Assembly: GCF_009870825.1 (NCBI RefSeq)
Contig: NZ_WTWY01000003.1
Coordinates: 248,001 to 312,000, forward strand
Origin: Paenibacillus sp. USDA918EY
Lineage (GTDB): Bacteria > Bacillota > Bacilli > Paenibacillales > Paenibacillaceae
DNA length: 64,000 nucleotides
Direction: 5' to 3'
The translations under genes were made by a program, and so were the position numbers. Positions 16,892-23,718 of this stretch are shown here, one piece after another; the stretch's first letter is position 1; each line of letters opens with the position of its first letter. The notes beneath the pieces are model-generated. The model was given only the letters and a program-made list of their open reading frames with translations. It ran no database searches and was not told where the DNA came from.

Positions 16892-18037
16892 CTATATCTC
16901 CCCCTGTCTTGATTTCGATGGCGTCATCGTTGGATTTTCGTTTTTTTTTACCCCGCCCGCAACAGCCTCTAAACGTGTCAGCAGACCGTGTTTTTCGAGG
17001 GCTTCTTCCAAAATTCTGATTTCCTCTGAATCGGTGGTTATTTTGTAGAGGACCTTATAATAAAGAGATTCTTTGGCCGAGGCTCCTCCCGCAACCGCAT
17101 CCGTCCAGTAGAAAAAGGAACGCATTCCGGCTACGCCCTTGATGGCATTGGCCCGGGCAGCCGCATCCAAAATCATGATCGCATCGGCCAACACGCTCAA
17201 TACCTCTTCGTCTTGATAACCGGTTTTCGCCATTGCGCGTTCGATCATGACTTCTTTGCCGGGCAAATCCATCTTCTCCGAGTGTTGAACCCTGTCGCGC
17301 AGCGCTTCATTAAGCGGCCTCGCTCCTGCATAACTGCGATTGGTCGTAGTAACCGCGATGAAATCCGGATGTCTGCGTATGATTTCGGTCGGGAGATTAA
17401 TGCTCCCATCCAGTTCCAGTGCGGAGTTCAACGCCATGAGGACGGCGGCATCGCGAATGACGTTGGGTTCTTGAATTTCCAGAAGATACCCGTTTTGATA
17501 AGCCCTGACGATCTCCGAGGGGTAAAAACGATACTCCACGGCTTCGCCGTCCGTGTGTCTCTCGGCAAGCTTCATCAATTGCTTCATTTTTAAGGCTGCT
17601 TGTTCCTGGGTAACCCCCAATGTTTCCATTAAAATCGAAGTCGCGCTTTGAAAACCATCGCTATCATATAGTGCTTTCAAAACGCTCTGCTCTACCGGTT
17701 CCACCTTCTCTAATTGCTCGGAAGGGATCACCGGCAAAATCGCGCCGATAATATCCGATTTGTCCATATCCGCAAAACAGGTCACTTTCGTATAAGGCAA
17801 CCCGAAATTAGCCGATAATGCTTTCGCTAATTGGGTTTTGCCGGAACCCGCATCGCCTTCCAACAGAATGTTGGCGATTTTCATTTCCCCGCGATGCCAG
17901 TTCCGTTTTACTTCTTTGCTAATACGACGTTCTTCCTCGCTGGTCTTATGGGATGCCGGCTTTTGCCAAACCAGCTTTTTTTCTGCATCGCTCAAGGGTC
18001 TTTCAGGCGACAAATAATATTCTTCATGTACTTGCAT
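16892..18037 (-). CDS. MoxR-type AAA+ ATPase
   Basis: 381 residues from the ATG at 18037, which follows GGAGGAG; an earlier ATG at 18064 has no such site. Walker A is GDAGSGKT (residues 61-68), preceded by the NILLE strand; YLLEIQEP carries the Walker B; VTTTNRSYAGARPLNEALRDR contains sensor 1 and the arginine finger region. This matches the MoxR/CobS group, which remodels or activates partner proteins together with a VWA protein. The VWA gene follows directly. An insert of about 70 residues lies between Walker A and B (KALYDSDGFQSATSILMETL), longer than in standard MoxR. Confidence 0.9.
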   Translation of the reverse strand: MQVHEEYYLSPERPLSDAEKKLVWQKPASHKTSEEERRISKEVKRNWHRGEMKIANILLEGDAGSGKTQLAKALSANFGLPYTKVTCFADMDKSDIIGAILPVIPSEQLEKVEPVEQSVLKALYDSDGFQSATSILMETLGVTQEQAALKMKQLMKLAERHTDGEAVEYRFYPSEIVRAYQNGYLLEIQEPNVIRDAAVLMALNSALELDGSINLPTEIIRRHPDFIAVTTTNRSYAGARPLNEALRDRVQHSEKMDLPGKEVMIERAMAKTGYQDEEVLSVLADAIMILDAAARANAIKGVAGMRSFFYWTDAVAGGASAKESLYYKVLYKITTDSEEIRILEEALEKHGLLTRLEAVAGGVKKNENPTMTPSKSRQGEI

Positions 18038-18080
18038 TGACTTTCTCTCCTCCATTGCCGTCATGATGCCGGGCCCGTGG

Positions 18081-18560
18081 TTAATACCCCATATCGTTTA
18101 ATATTTTTGATAACGCACGCAGGCGTTCGCTGATCATCTCGCCGTTGTCGCTCAGCGTTTGGCTGAGCACCTTGATATCTTCATTAATCTTTTCGTTGTC
18201 CGTGCATACCGCTACGGTCATGGCGTCCCCTTGCAGGGCAACCCGGTCGATGATCGGCTGCTGCGGATCATGCAAATGCTCATATCTGTAGGCTTCTTGA
18301 AAATGCTCCAAGGACCGGCAGATCAGAATAGACATATCAAGAACGCGATGGAGAGGCAGTTCCTCCGATTGCCTTGACCATTGTTCTCCCGTGTATCTCC
18401 AAACTTTGGCCGAAATATCGACCTTCCCTTCAGTTTTCCATTGGGCCAATCCGAGCGAAAGACCTTTGGCATCCGTGTTGATGGCCAATCGGCCATCAAC
18501 CTTCTCATAATTTTCCGACACGACAACAGGTTTGTGTTTTAACGTTGCAGGTATTTTCAT
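18081..18560 (-). CDS. Uncharacterised conserved protein, copy B of a duplicated gene
   Basis: 159 residues from the ATG at 18560; a GTG three codons upstream is also possible but would remove the ribosome site AAAGGTGG. It is about 80% identical by eye to copy A (14769-15248), including the C-terminal pattern LSKILNDMGY. No known motif is visible. It is the first gene of the cassette, 43 bp ahead of the MoxR ATPase and sharing its promoter. The repeated linkage suggests a protein used by the MoxR/VWA machine as substrate or adaptor; this is inference. Confidence 0.85.
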   Translation of the reverse strand: MKIPATLKHKPVVVSENYEKVDGRLAINTDAKGLSLGLAQWKTEGKVDISAKVWRYTGEQWSRQSEELPLHRVLDMSILICRSLEHFQEAYRYEHLHDPQQPIIDRVALQGDAMTVAVCTDNEKINEDIKVLSQTLSDNGEMISERLRALSKILNDMGY

Positions 18561-18576
18561 CTCTTCCACCTTTTCG

Positions 18577-18652
18577 ATTTACTAGTTTACTAATATTACT
18601 GATTTACTAAATTACTGATTAGAATCTTATATTGGATTTCATCGCGAGTCAA
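18577..18652 (-). promoter_or_regulatory. Promoter and repeat operator of the MoxR/VWA cassette
   Basis: Minus-strand TTGACT (18652-18647), 17 bases and TAAGAT (18629-18624). Downstream lie about five tandem near-repeats of TTAGTAAA/TCAGTAAT between 18577 and 18620. The core from TTGACT through TAAGAT is nearly the same as at 15304-15332, so both copies should answer to the same regulator. Confidence 0.8.
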
Positions 18653-18683
18653 GTCGTTTTTAAAATGTGGGTGGATTCCAAAG

Positions 18684-18712
18684 TTGAAAAGCGAAATGGG
18701 TTGTGCTACAAT
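18684..18712 (+). promoter_or_regulatory. Promoter of the Cfr-type gene
   Basis: TTGAAA (18684-18689), a 17-base spacer and TACAAT (18707-18712). It is followed within 30 bp by a tiny leader frame and an attenuator. Confidence 0.8.
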
Positions 18713-18737
18713 GCTGGTAATTTCATTTCGGGAGGCG

Positions 18738-18752
18738 ATGGGAATAATGTAA
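18738..18752 (+). CDS. Leader peptide MGIM upstream of the Cfr-type gene
   Basis: ATG GGA ATA ATG TAA, preceded by GGGAGG two bases before the start codon. A four-codon frame with a good ribosome site ahead of a terminator is the usual sensor of ribosome-stalling antibiotics in Firmicute resistance genes. A ribosome paused on it would cover the first attenuator segment (18755-18765). Confidence 0.65.
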   Translation: MGIM

Positions 18753-18754
18753 TT

Positions 18755-18935
18755 TTTCTTGCTTATTTTACGATGATAAAACAAAATCTGTTTTATTTTT
18801 GTTAAGCAAGAAAGTTACTTATTCTCTTCACTCAAATCAATAACGTTCTCTAATCCATTCAACGGGATTAGATTTTAGTGTTTGTTTATTTGAGCTGCAA
18901 GAAAGGTAACTTTCTTGCAGCTCTTTGTGTTTTTA
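18755..18935 (+). promoter_or_regulatory. Transcription attenuator of the Cfr-type gene
   Basis: Four segments alternate. Segment 1 (18755-18765, TTTCTTGCTTA) pairs with segment 2 (18803-18813). Segment 2 extended (18806-18818, GCAAGAAAGTTAC) pairs perfectly over 13 bp with segment 4 (18906-18918). Segment 3 (18892-18905) pairs perfectly over 14 bp with segment 4 (18910-18923) around a GTAA loop to make a terminator followed by a T-rich run. An extra stem TCTAATCC/GGATTAGA lies at 18849-18872. A ribosome stalled on the leader would block 1:2, allow 2:4 and prevent termination. Confidence 0.85.
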
Positions 18936-19029
18936 GAGGATTGTTTCTAATTTGCAAAAAGATCGCCGTCAAAATCGGCGAAACCGTAATGTAAACCTTA
19001 TTTCTTATTTTTTGAGGAGGCTGAAATAC

Positions 19030-19140
19030 ATGTTGGAGGTTGTAAATATTCATGTGAATCGTTCATTGTCCGTTGGTGCGGTTCACAATCAAACGAAACG
19101 GATGCCGGAGCGTTATCCATCTATCGATCGATGCACGTAG
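19030..19140 (+). CDS. Second leader-type small ORF before the Cfr-type gene
   Basis: 36 codons starting with ATG nine bases after GAGGAGG, stronger than the site of many full genes in the window. The peptide begins MLEVVNIHVNRSLSVG and ends in a basic, Pro-containing tail. It lies beyond the terminator and 110 bp before the methyltransferase, so it may be a second sensing peptide that controls translation. No homology is recognised. Confidence 0.6.
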   Translation: MLEVVNIHVNRSLSVGAVHNQTKRMPERYPSIDRCT

Positions 19141-19221
19141 CGACTGAAGCCGCATGCATCATGGTTTTTCATATAGTTGGTTAATGTAAATGTGGAGCAT
19201 CTTTTATTGGTGCTTACGGCA

Positions 19222-19246
19222 TTTTCTCCGGCCCAAGAGGAGAAAA
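19222..19246 (+). promoter_or_regulatory. Hairpin hiding the ribosome site of the Cfr-type gene
   Basis: TTTTCTCC (19222-19229) pairs perfectly with GGAGAAAA (19239-19246), which contains the Shine-Dalgarno sequence of the gene starting at 19251. This is the layout of translational attenuation. Confidence 0.65.
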
Positions 19247-19250
19247 AAGC

Positions 19251-20288
19251 ATGAAATCAACTTCAAAATACGAAATGATTCAACAGATATTAACCGACTT
19301 GAAACAACCCGCCTATCGGTTTCAACAAATTGCGGATGCGATCTTCAAGCAAAAAATCGGTGAATATGACGGAATGACCATCCTGCCCAAGGGTATAAGA
19401 AACGAATTAATCAAGCACCTTGGCGAACACGTTTTGAACTTAACCCCTGTCTTGCAAAAGACGTCCAGACAAGTGAATAAAGTGCTTTTTTCCATTGAAG
19501 GCGGCGAACGCATAGAGACGGTTCAACTAAGCTATGAGCGCGGCTGGAAATCATACTGCATTTCCAGTCAGTGCGGATGCGGATACGGTTGCCGCTTCTG
19601 TGCTACAGGCACAATCGGACTGAAACGAAATCTAACCGCCGATGAAATTACCGATCAACTGTTATATTTTCATCTCAATGGTGAAGCCCTGGATAGCGTC
19701 TCGTTTATGGGCATGGGTGAGGCGCTGGCCAATCCTTATATCTTCGACGCGCTTAAGATTCTAACCGATCCACGGACCTTCGGCTTGGGGCATCGACGAA
19801 TTACCGTTTCAACCATTGGAATTTTGCCCGGGATCGATCGTCTGACAAAGGAATTTCCGCAGGTGAACCTGACCTTTTCGCTGCACTCTCCGTTCGACGA
19901 ACAGCGGAGCGAGCTCATGCCCATTAACAACCGCTTTCCGCTTCATGATGTGTTGAACAAGTTGGATCAGCATATTCGGGATACAGGCAGAAAAGTATAT
20001 ATTGCCTATATCTTGCTTCGAGGACAAAACGATTCAAACGAACATGCGGAAGCCATGGCTGCTTTGCTAAAGGACAGAGGTCCTTGGGAACATTTATATC
20101 ACGTCAATTTGATCCCCTACAATTCAACCGACGTGACGCCCGAAAGCTTTCGCCAATCGGACAAAGAACGGGTTCGAAGGTTTGCCGGCGTTTTAAAGTC
20201 AAAGGGAATCAAAGTCACTGTGCGAACACAATTCGGAACGGACATTGATGCGGCATGCGGTCAGCTATACGGTCACAATAGTCAATGA
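19251..20288 (+). CDS. cfr: Cfr-type 23S rRNA (adenine-2503-C8) methyltransferase, radical SAM
   Basis: 345 residues, the length of Cfr. The radical SAM cluster motif is C110-GYG-C114-RF-C117 inside SSQCGCGYGCRFCATG. The segment FMGMGEALAN has the Ala typical of Cfr where RlmN has Pro (GEPL). The second catalytic Cys is C336 in AACGQLYG. Family members methylate C8 of A2503 in the peptidyl transferase centre and protect ribosomes from phenicols, lincosamides, oxazolidinones, pleuromutilins and streptogramin A. Similar chromosomal Cfr-like genes are known from Bacillales. The gene lies behind a two-leader attenuator, consistent with induction by such drugs. Its own resistance phenotype cannot be judged from sequence. 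Confidence 0.92.
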   Translation: MKSTSKYEMIQQILTDLKQPAYRFQQIADAIFKQKIGEYDGMTILPKGIRNELIKHLGEHVLNLTPVLQKTSRQVNKVLFSIEGGERIETVQLSYERGWKSYCISSQCGCGYGCRFCATGTIGLKRNLTADEITDQLLYFHLNGEALDSVSFMGMGEALANPYIFDALKILTDPRTFGLGHRRITVSTIGILPGIDRLTKEFPQVNLTFSLHSPFDEQRSELMPINNRFPLHDVLNKLDQHIRDTGRKVYIAYILLRGQNDSNEHAEAMAALLKDRGPWEHLYHVNLIPYNSTDVTPESFRQSDKERVRRFAGVLKSKGIKVTVRTQFGTDIDAACGQLYGHNSQ

Positions 20289-20322
20289 GTTAACATGAAA
20301 ACTTATCGGTCAAGGAGAATGA

Positions 20323-20388
20323 ATGATGTCTCATCACAACGTTGCAATCACCCATGTTCAATTCCATGCAAAGACAGATATTTGGTGA
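20323..20388 (+). CDS. Possible 21-codon small ORF
   Basis: ATG ATG with AAGGAG four bases upstream encodes MMSHHNVAITHVQFHAK plus four residues. It overlaps the left arm of an inverted repeat. It may be a leader for the CD3324-like gene or chance. Confidence 0.3.
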   Translation: MMSHHNVAITHVQFHAKTDIW

Positions 20389-20402
20389 TATTTGCATGGA
20401 AT
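20361..20402. repeat. Inverted repeat downstream of the Cfr-type gene
   Basis: ATTCCATGCAAA (20361-20372) and TTTGCATGGAAT (20391-20402) are a perfect 12-bp inverted repeat with an 18-base loop. There is no T tract, so it may be an operator or an mRNA-stabilising stem. Confidence 0.65.
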
Positions 20403-20469
20403 AACAACATCACCAATCATGCTGGCTTTGCTGCTTGAGATATGATATGGATTCAAGGAGTGAGTCTTC

Positions 20470-20733
20470 ATGAGATATATTAACGCGAACGCAATTCTCC
20501 CCAAGGAATTGGTCGAAAAACTGCAAAATTTTGTACAAGGCGAATACCTCTATATTCCGGCAATCAAAGATCAACATAAACCTTGGGGTGAATTGTCCGG
20601 TTTCCGGGAAGAAATCGATCGGCGAAATCGTGACATCATGCAAGCTTATGCTTCCGGCGCTTCGATCCAAGAACTCGCTGAATCTTACTGCCTTTCGGTT
20701 TATGCCATCCGAAAAATCATTTACGCCAAATAA
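20470..20733 (+). CDS. CD3324 family small HTH protein
   Basis: 87 residues with the layout of CD3324-type proteins: YINANAILPKELVEKLQNFVQGEYLYIP, then a central RREID-type basic segment (EEIDRRNRDIMQAY), and a C-terminal helix-turn-helix SIQELAESYCLSVYAIRKII. These are small presumed DNA-binding proteins common in Firmicutes, some related to Mor-type activators; their targets are unknown. The ribosome site AAGGAGTG precedes the ATG. It stands alone with a terminator after it. Confidence 0.8.
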   Translation: MRYINANAILPKELVEKLQNFVQGEYLYIPAIKDQHKPWGELSGFREEIDRRNRDIMQAYASGASIQELAESYCLSVYAIRKIIYAK

Positions 20734-20754
20734 AAATTGCATATGTGCGCTTTT

Positions 20755-20797
20755 GCCATCGACATGCCCAACCCTGGGGCTGCGGTGGCTTTTTTTA
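20755..20797 (+). terminator. Probable terminator of the CD3324-like gene
   Basis: GCCATCGACATGCCC pairs imperfectly with GGGGCTGCGGTGGC and is followed by seven T. Confidence 0.65.
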
Positions 20798-20923
20798 GGT
20801 TGATCTTAAAAGGTGATACCAAACGCTACAGAACCATGTTGTGTATAGTTTACGGGATTTCTGTCTGTTACCTTAATAACTATAGGTTCTTCTAAAATGT
20901 TGCAGGACAAACGGGAGGTTTTC

Positions 20924-21019
20924 ATGATGGATGCTATTGTAAATATACGAAAAACACCGCTTCAACAATTTTTTATATGGAATAAAGCTTTTACGGTGAT
21001 GCGGATATCCATTTCGTAG
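20924..21019 (+). CDS. Possible 31-codon small ORF
   Basis: ATG five bases after GGGAGG encodes a peptide starting MMDAIVNIRKTPLQQFF, basic and hydrophobic. It lies just ahead of the rplD fragment and may be a leader. Nothing similar is recognised. Confidence 0.35.
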   Translation: MMDAIVNIRKTPLQQFFIWNKAFTVMRISIS

Positions 21020-21044
21020 AAGTTCGGATCTGGAGGAGAGTATA

Positions 21045-21365
21045 TTGTTGAATGTCACGATTTTTAATATGGAAGGTATTGAGGTTGGCGAAATGGAACT
21101 TGAAGCATCCGTTTTCGGTATCATTCCCAATGAACCGGTTATGCATGATGCCGTTGTCAATCATCTGGCAAATAAACGCAGAGGAACGCAATCCGCATTA
21201 ACAACGTCGTCAGAGCCTTACAAAACCCGATATTTAAAATTATTATATCTTTGCCTTTTAGCAATTCAACCCTGGTCACGTCTTCGCCCCGAAATGTTCA
21301 AAGAAGGATCAACTCTTTCTGACAACTCGGTGAAAAACAGTAAAACCACCCTTTTGAGCTATTGA
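21045..21365 (+). pseudogene. Truncated ribosomal protein L4 gene (rplD fragment)
   Basis: The first 55-58 codons read as the N-terminus of L4: NVTIFNMEGIEVGEMELE, VFGIIPNEPVMHDAV and NKRRGTQSALT, all at L4 positions. After about base 21210 the frame no longer resembles L4, so the rRNA-binding loop and C-terminal two thirds are missing. A TTG start at 21045 or 21048 follows GGAGGAGAG, so a 106-residue chimeric peptide could still be made. The wording (NHLANKRRGTQSALT) looks more clostridial than Paenibacillus. A full rplD must exist elsewhere, in the S10 operon. Confidence 0.75.
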
Positions 21366-21426
21366 AATAAAAAAGACCCGGCATATTGGGAACCAAGCGA
21401 AGAACAAGTTAAGGATGAGGAAACTT

Positions 21427-21471
21427 AAAACCCGCGAAGACCTTGTAGAATCAAGGATTTTCGCGGGTTTT
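21427..21471. terminator. Strong bidirectional terminator
   Basis: AAAACCCGCGAA (21427-21438) pairs perfectly with TTCGCGGGTTTT (21460-21471), with an inner CCTTG/CAAGG stem. Confidence 0.85.
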
Positions 21472-21519
21472 GCCGTCTTTTCCAAGCGCCGCAAGGCTTC
21501 CCGGAAAGTCATTAAAAAG

Positions 21520-21792
21520 CGGCCAAATTTGGACATTTGCGAGAACTCGGAGAAGTGTTGCTGATTGATTTCGATCCGCAAGGCAATCTAGCCTTATGCT
21601 TCGGTATCAAGCAGCCGGACAAACCGTCCATAAGCATGTGCCACATTTTCAAGCAACATCGACCTCATGGTCGTTATTCGTAGAATCGAGACGGATGAGA
21701 ACGGCTGCGACTTCGAGATGCTCGCCGGGCATAACCGGATGAATGCAGCAAGGCTCATCGGCCTAGTGCATTGTTCGCGGGGTCGCAATTGA
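21520..21792 (+). pseudogene. Fused remnants of parA and parB partition genes
   Basis: Bases 21522-21654 read ...LRELGEVLLIDFDPQGNLAL and then CFGIKQPD, the ParA/Soj strand carrying the Asp of Walker A'. From 21658, one frame over, the sequence reads VVIRRIETDENG and DFEMLAGHNRMNAARLIGLV, the ParB box of the nuclease-like N-domain. The P-loop of ParA, the rest of ParA and most of ParB are gone, and the two pieces meet within a few bases, so a large internal deletion joined them. They point to a former plasmid or integrative element. Confidence 0.75.
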
Positions 21793-21815
21793 AGTTGTTA
21801 TTGCCGCTCGGATAA

Positions 21816-22244
21816 TTACAGAGCAGCTGCGTCAATTGGTGAAGCTCGGAAAGCTGCTAAATCCGCCTTCCGGCCAAAGATCCCCCAATTTTCCTCGGGA
21901 ACTTCGTGAATGATGATATAGACTGGGATGAGATCAGAGGTGCAGACCAGCCGTCCGAAAATTGTGGTAGCTCCTTCGATCAGCCTCATGTTGGCGTCGC
22001 TGTCTAAACCGCCCTCAATGACGAAGATCTGCACGCTGACAACATTCGTTGTCGCTTCTGCTTCTCCCATAAAGACGGTATCCTGATCGTAAAGATTAAA
22101 ATAGGTCCAAACCGTACTTTTGACGAAGGGTGACTTTGGCAAGGTTTCGCATTCAAGCGCAAAATCTGTAAGTTCTCCGACAATGGATCGCCGTGCCTTC
22201 ACATCGAACGCAGCTTCAGGTGCGTGAACTATAATCATTGGCAT
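21816..22244 (-). CDS. Tautomerase superfamily protein
   Basis: 142 residues, start PMIIVHAPEAAF after Met removal. The N-terminal proline is the catalytic base in 4-oxalocrotonate tautomerase relatives. The length and two-fold layout (strand-helix at 1-40, second strand VVSVQIFVIEGG, helix, then VPVYIIIHEVPEENWGIFG) match the longer fused tautomerases (malonate-semialdehyde-decarboxylase or cis-CaaD-like size). The second half ends in EENWGIFGRKAD, typical of the active-site tail. It lies 100 bp downstream of the SDR gene and probably shares its MerR-controlled promoter. Confidence 0.85.
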   Translation of the reverse strand: MPMIIVHAPEAAFDVKARRSIVGELTDFALECETLPKSPFVKSTVWTYFNLYDQDTVFMGEAEATTNVVSVQIFVIEGGLDSDANMRLIEGATTIFGRLVCTSDLIPVYIIIHEVPEENWGIFGRKADLAAFRASPIDAAAL

Positions 22245-22344
22245 TGTATTTTCCTTTCCTTAGACATATTATGAGGCCGCCGCATTTCCACTCAGCGGCC
22301 TCTGACAACTAGAAGGAAGGTACTTTTGCGGCCATTACTAGCGA

Positions 22345-23100
22345 TCAGATGTTCTGACCACCCGAGACCTCGATTCTCTGCCCATTAACCCAGCGATTGT
22401 CGGAACCGAGTAAGCTGGCGACAGCGGGACCAATGTCGTCGGGTAGGCCGACTCGACCAAGGACAGTCATCGCGGCAAACGTGTCATTGTAAGCAGGTAC
22501 GTCGCGTACAGAACCGCCTAGAAAATCGGTTTCGATTGCTCCGGGTGCAATGGTATTAGCGGTGATACCGCGGTGACCGAGTTCTTTGGCCATATAGATG
22601 GTTAGAATCTCGACCGCCCCCTTTGCGGCAGAATAGGCGGAGAATCCGGGAAAAGAGACGCGAGTGAGACCCGTTGAGAAGTTCACAATACGACCACCGT
22701 CTGCAAGAAGCGGCAGAAGGGCCTGAGTCAAGAAAAATACGCCTTTGACATGCACATTGAACAGGCTGTCGAACTGAGCTTCTGTAGTTTCGACATAATC
22801 GGCCATTTCTCCGTGGCCGGCATTGTTCACCAGATGATTGAAGGTCTCGCTCCCCCAAGTAGACTGCAGGGTCGAACGGACCGTCTCAGCAAAGGCCGCA
22901 AAGCCGGAAATGTTTTCAACATCGAGTTGTAGAGCAACCGCTTTACGCCCCAGCGCTTCGATCTCCGCTACGACAGATTTTGCTTCTTCTGCTTTGCTGC
23001 GATAGGTCAAGATGACATCGCCGCCATGACGCGCAATACTGATGGCAGTATTGCGACCCAGTCCGCGGCTTCCGCCAGTGACGATTGAGATATTGTTCAT
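22345..23100 (-). CDS. Short-chain dehydrogenase/reductase (SDR)
   Basis: 251 residues, classical SDR. TGGSRGLG (cofactor loop), LDV, NNAG, and the catalytic tetrad Ser in NFSTGL with YSAAK are all visible, and the C-terminus SGGQNI is that of FabG-like enzymes. It reduces or oxidises a carbonyl compound using NADPH (Arg after Ser in the TGGSRG loop favours NADPH). The promoter has a 19-bp spacer spanned by a dyad, and the divergent gene is a MerR regulator, so it is probably induced by an aldehyde or electrophile. Confidence 0.92.
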   Translation of the reverse strand: MNNISIVTGGSRGLGRNTAISIARHGGDVILTYRSKAEEAKSVVAEIEALGRKAVALQLDVENISGFAAFAETVRSTLQSTWGSETFNHLVNNAGHGEMADYVETTEAQFDSLFNVHVKGVFFLTQALLPLLADGGRIVNFSTGLTRVSFPGFSAYSAAKGAVEILTIYMAKELGHRGITANTIAPGAIETDFLGGSVRDVPAYNDTFAAMTVLGRVGLPDDIGPAVASLLGSDNRWVNGQRIEVSGGQNI

Positions 23101-23143
23101 TGTAACTTCATCCTCTCAGAGATCATTTTTTAATTGCTTTGTT

Positions 23144-23174
23144 ATCATAGAGTATAAAGTTCACTTTAAGTCAA
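23144..23174 (-). promoter_or_regulatory. MerR-type promoter of the SDR operon
   Basis: Minus-strand TTGACT (23174-23169), a 19-base spacer and TATGAT (23149-23144). The overlong spacer carries the dyad TAAAGT-TC-ACTTTA (23155-23168), the hallmark of promoters remodelled by MerR activators. Confidence 0.8.
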
Positions 23175-23296
23175 TTGTTTTTTTGATAAGCTAAAGAGTG
23201 TATAATCGAACAGAGAAATTCTTGGGTTTAATCATGCTTTATCATCTTTAATATTATAAAATTTGGGTAATTCGATTAAAAAAGTAGAATATTTAT

Positions 23297-23312
23297 TTAA
23301 AGTATACTTTAA
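23297..23312. promoter_or_regulatory. MerR operator in front of the merR-type gene
   Basis: TTAAAGTATACTTTAA is a perfect 16-bp palindrome 22 bp upstream of the start, sharing the TAAAGT/ACTTTA arms of the SDR promoter dyad. It suggests autoregulation. Confidence 0.75.
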
Positions 23313-23334
23313 CGGAAGACGAGGAGGTTTATTT

Positions 23335-23718
23335 ATGTTGACGATAAGAGAAGTTACTGAAATGACAGGAATAGCGGCTCCCACACTTCGATATTACGAA
23401 AAGGAAGGGCTGCTTCCACATGTGAAGAGAAATGAAAATGGGAAGCGGTTATATGACGAAGAAGATTTAAGCTGGATACACTTTGTTACTGCGCTTCGAG
23501 CCACAGGAATGCCGATTGCTCAAATCCAGAAGTATGTATACTTGTATAAAGAAGGGGACTCGACGATTTCGGAACGAAAAATGATGATGCTCCATCATAA
23601 AAAAGAAATTGAGAAAAGCATAAGGGAGCTATATTTTAACTTGGATAAAATAAACTATAAACTTGCTCTATATGATGTATTAGAATCCCAGATTGAACGG
23701 ACTAGCATTAAAATTTGA
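23335..23718 (+). CDS. MerR family transcriptional regulator (AdhR-like)
   Basis: 127 residues from the ATG at 23335, seven bases after GAGGAGG; the frame continues upstream through the operator. The winged helix starts LTIREVTEMTGIAAPTLRYY and runs through RYYEKEGLL and RLYDEEDLSWIHFVTALRATGM, standard for MerR. A coiled-coil dimer helix follows (KKEIEKSIRELYFNLDKINYKL). There is no metal-binding Cys loop. This size and divergence from an SDR gene match the AdhR / electrophile-sensing group. Confidence 0.92.
   Translation: MLTIREVTEMTGIAAPTLRYYEKEGLLPHVKRNENGKRLYDEEDLSWIHFVTALRATGMPIAQIQKYVYLYKEGDSTISERKMMMLHHKKEIEKSIRELYFNLDKINYKLALYDVLESQIERTSIKI

Noticed and set aside
15275..18620. TTAGTAAA arrays as a CRISPR or origin iteron array
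   Set aside because: Units are only 8 bp, without spacers, and lie in transcript leaders just after -10 boxes; no Cas or Rep gene is present.
18596..18784. 62-codon frame on the minus strand over the two divergent promoters
   Set aside because: It runs through both predicted promoters and the MGIM leader and has no ribosome site.
21216..21426. Insertion sequence between the rplD and parA remnants
   Set aside because: No transposase motif and no terminal inverted repeats could be found; only a strong terminator follows.
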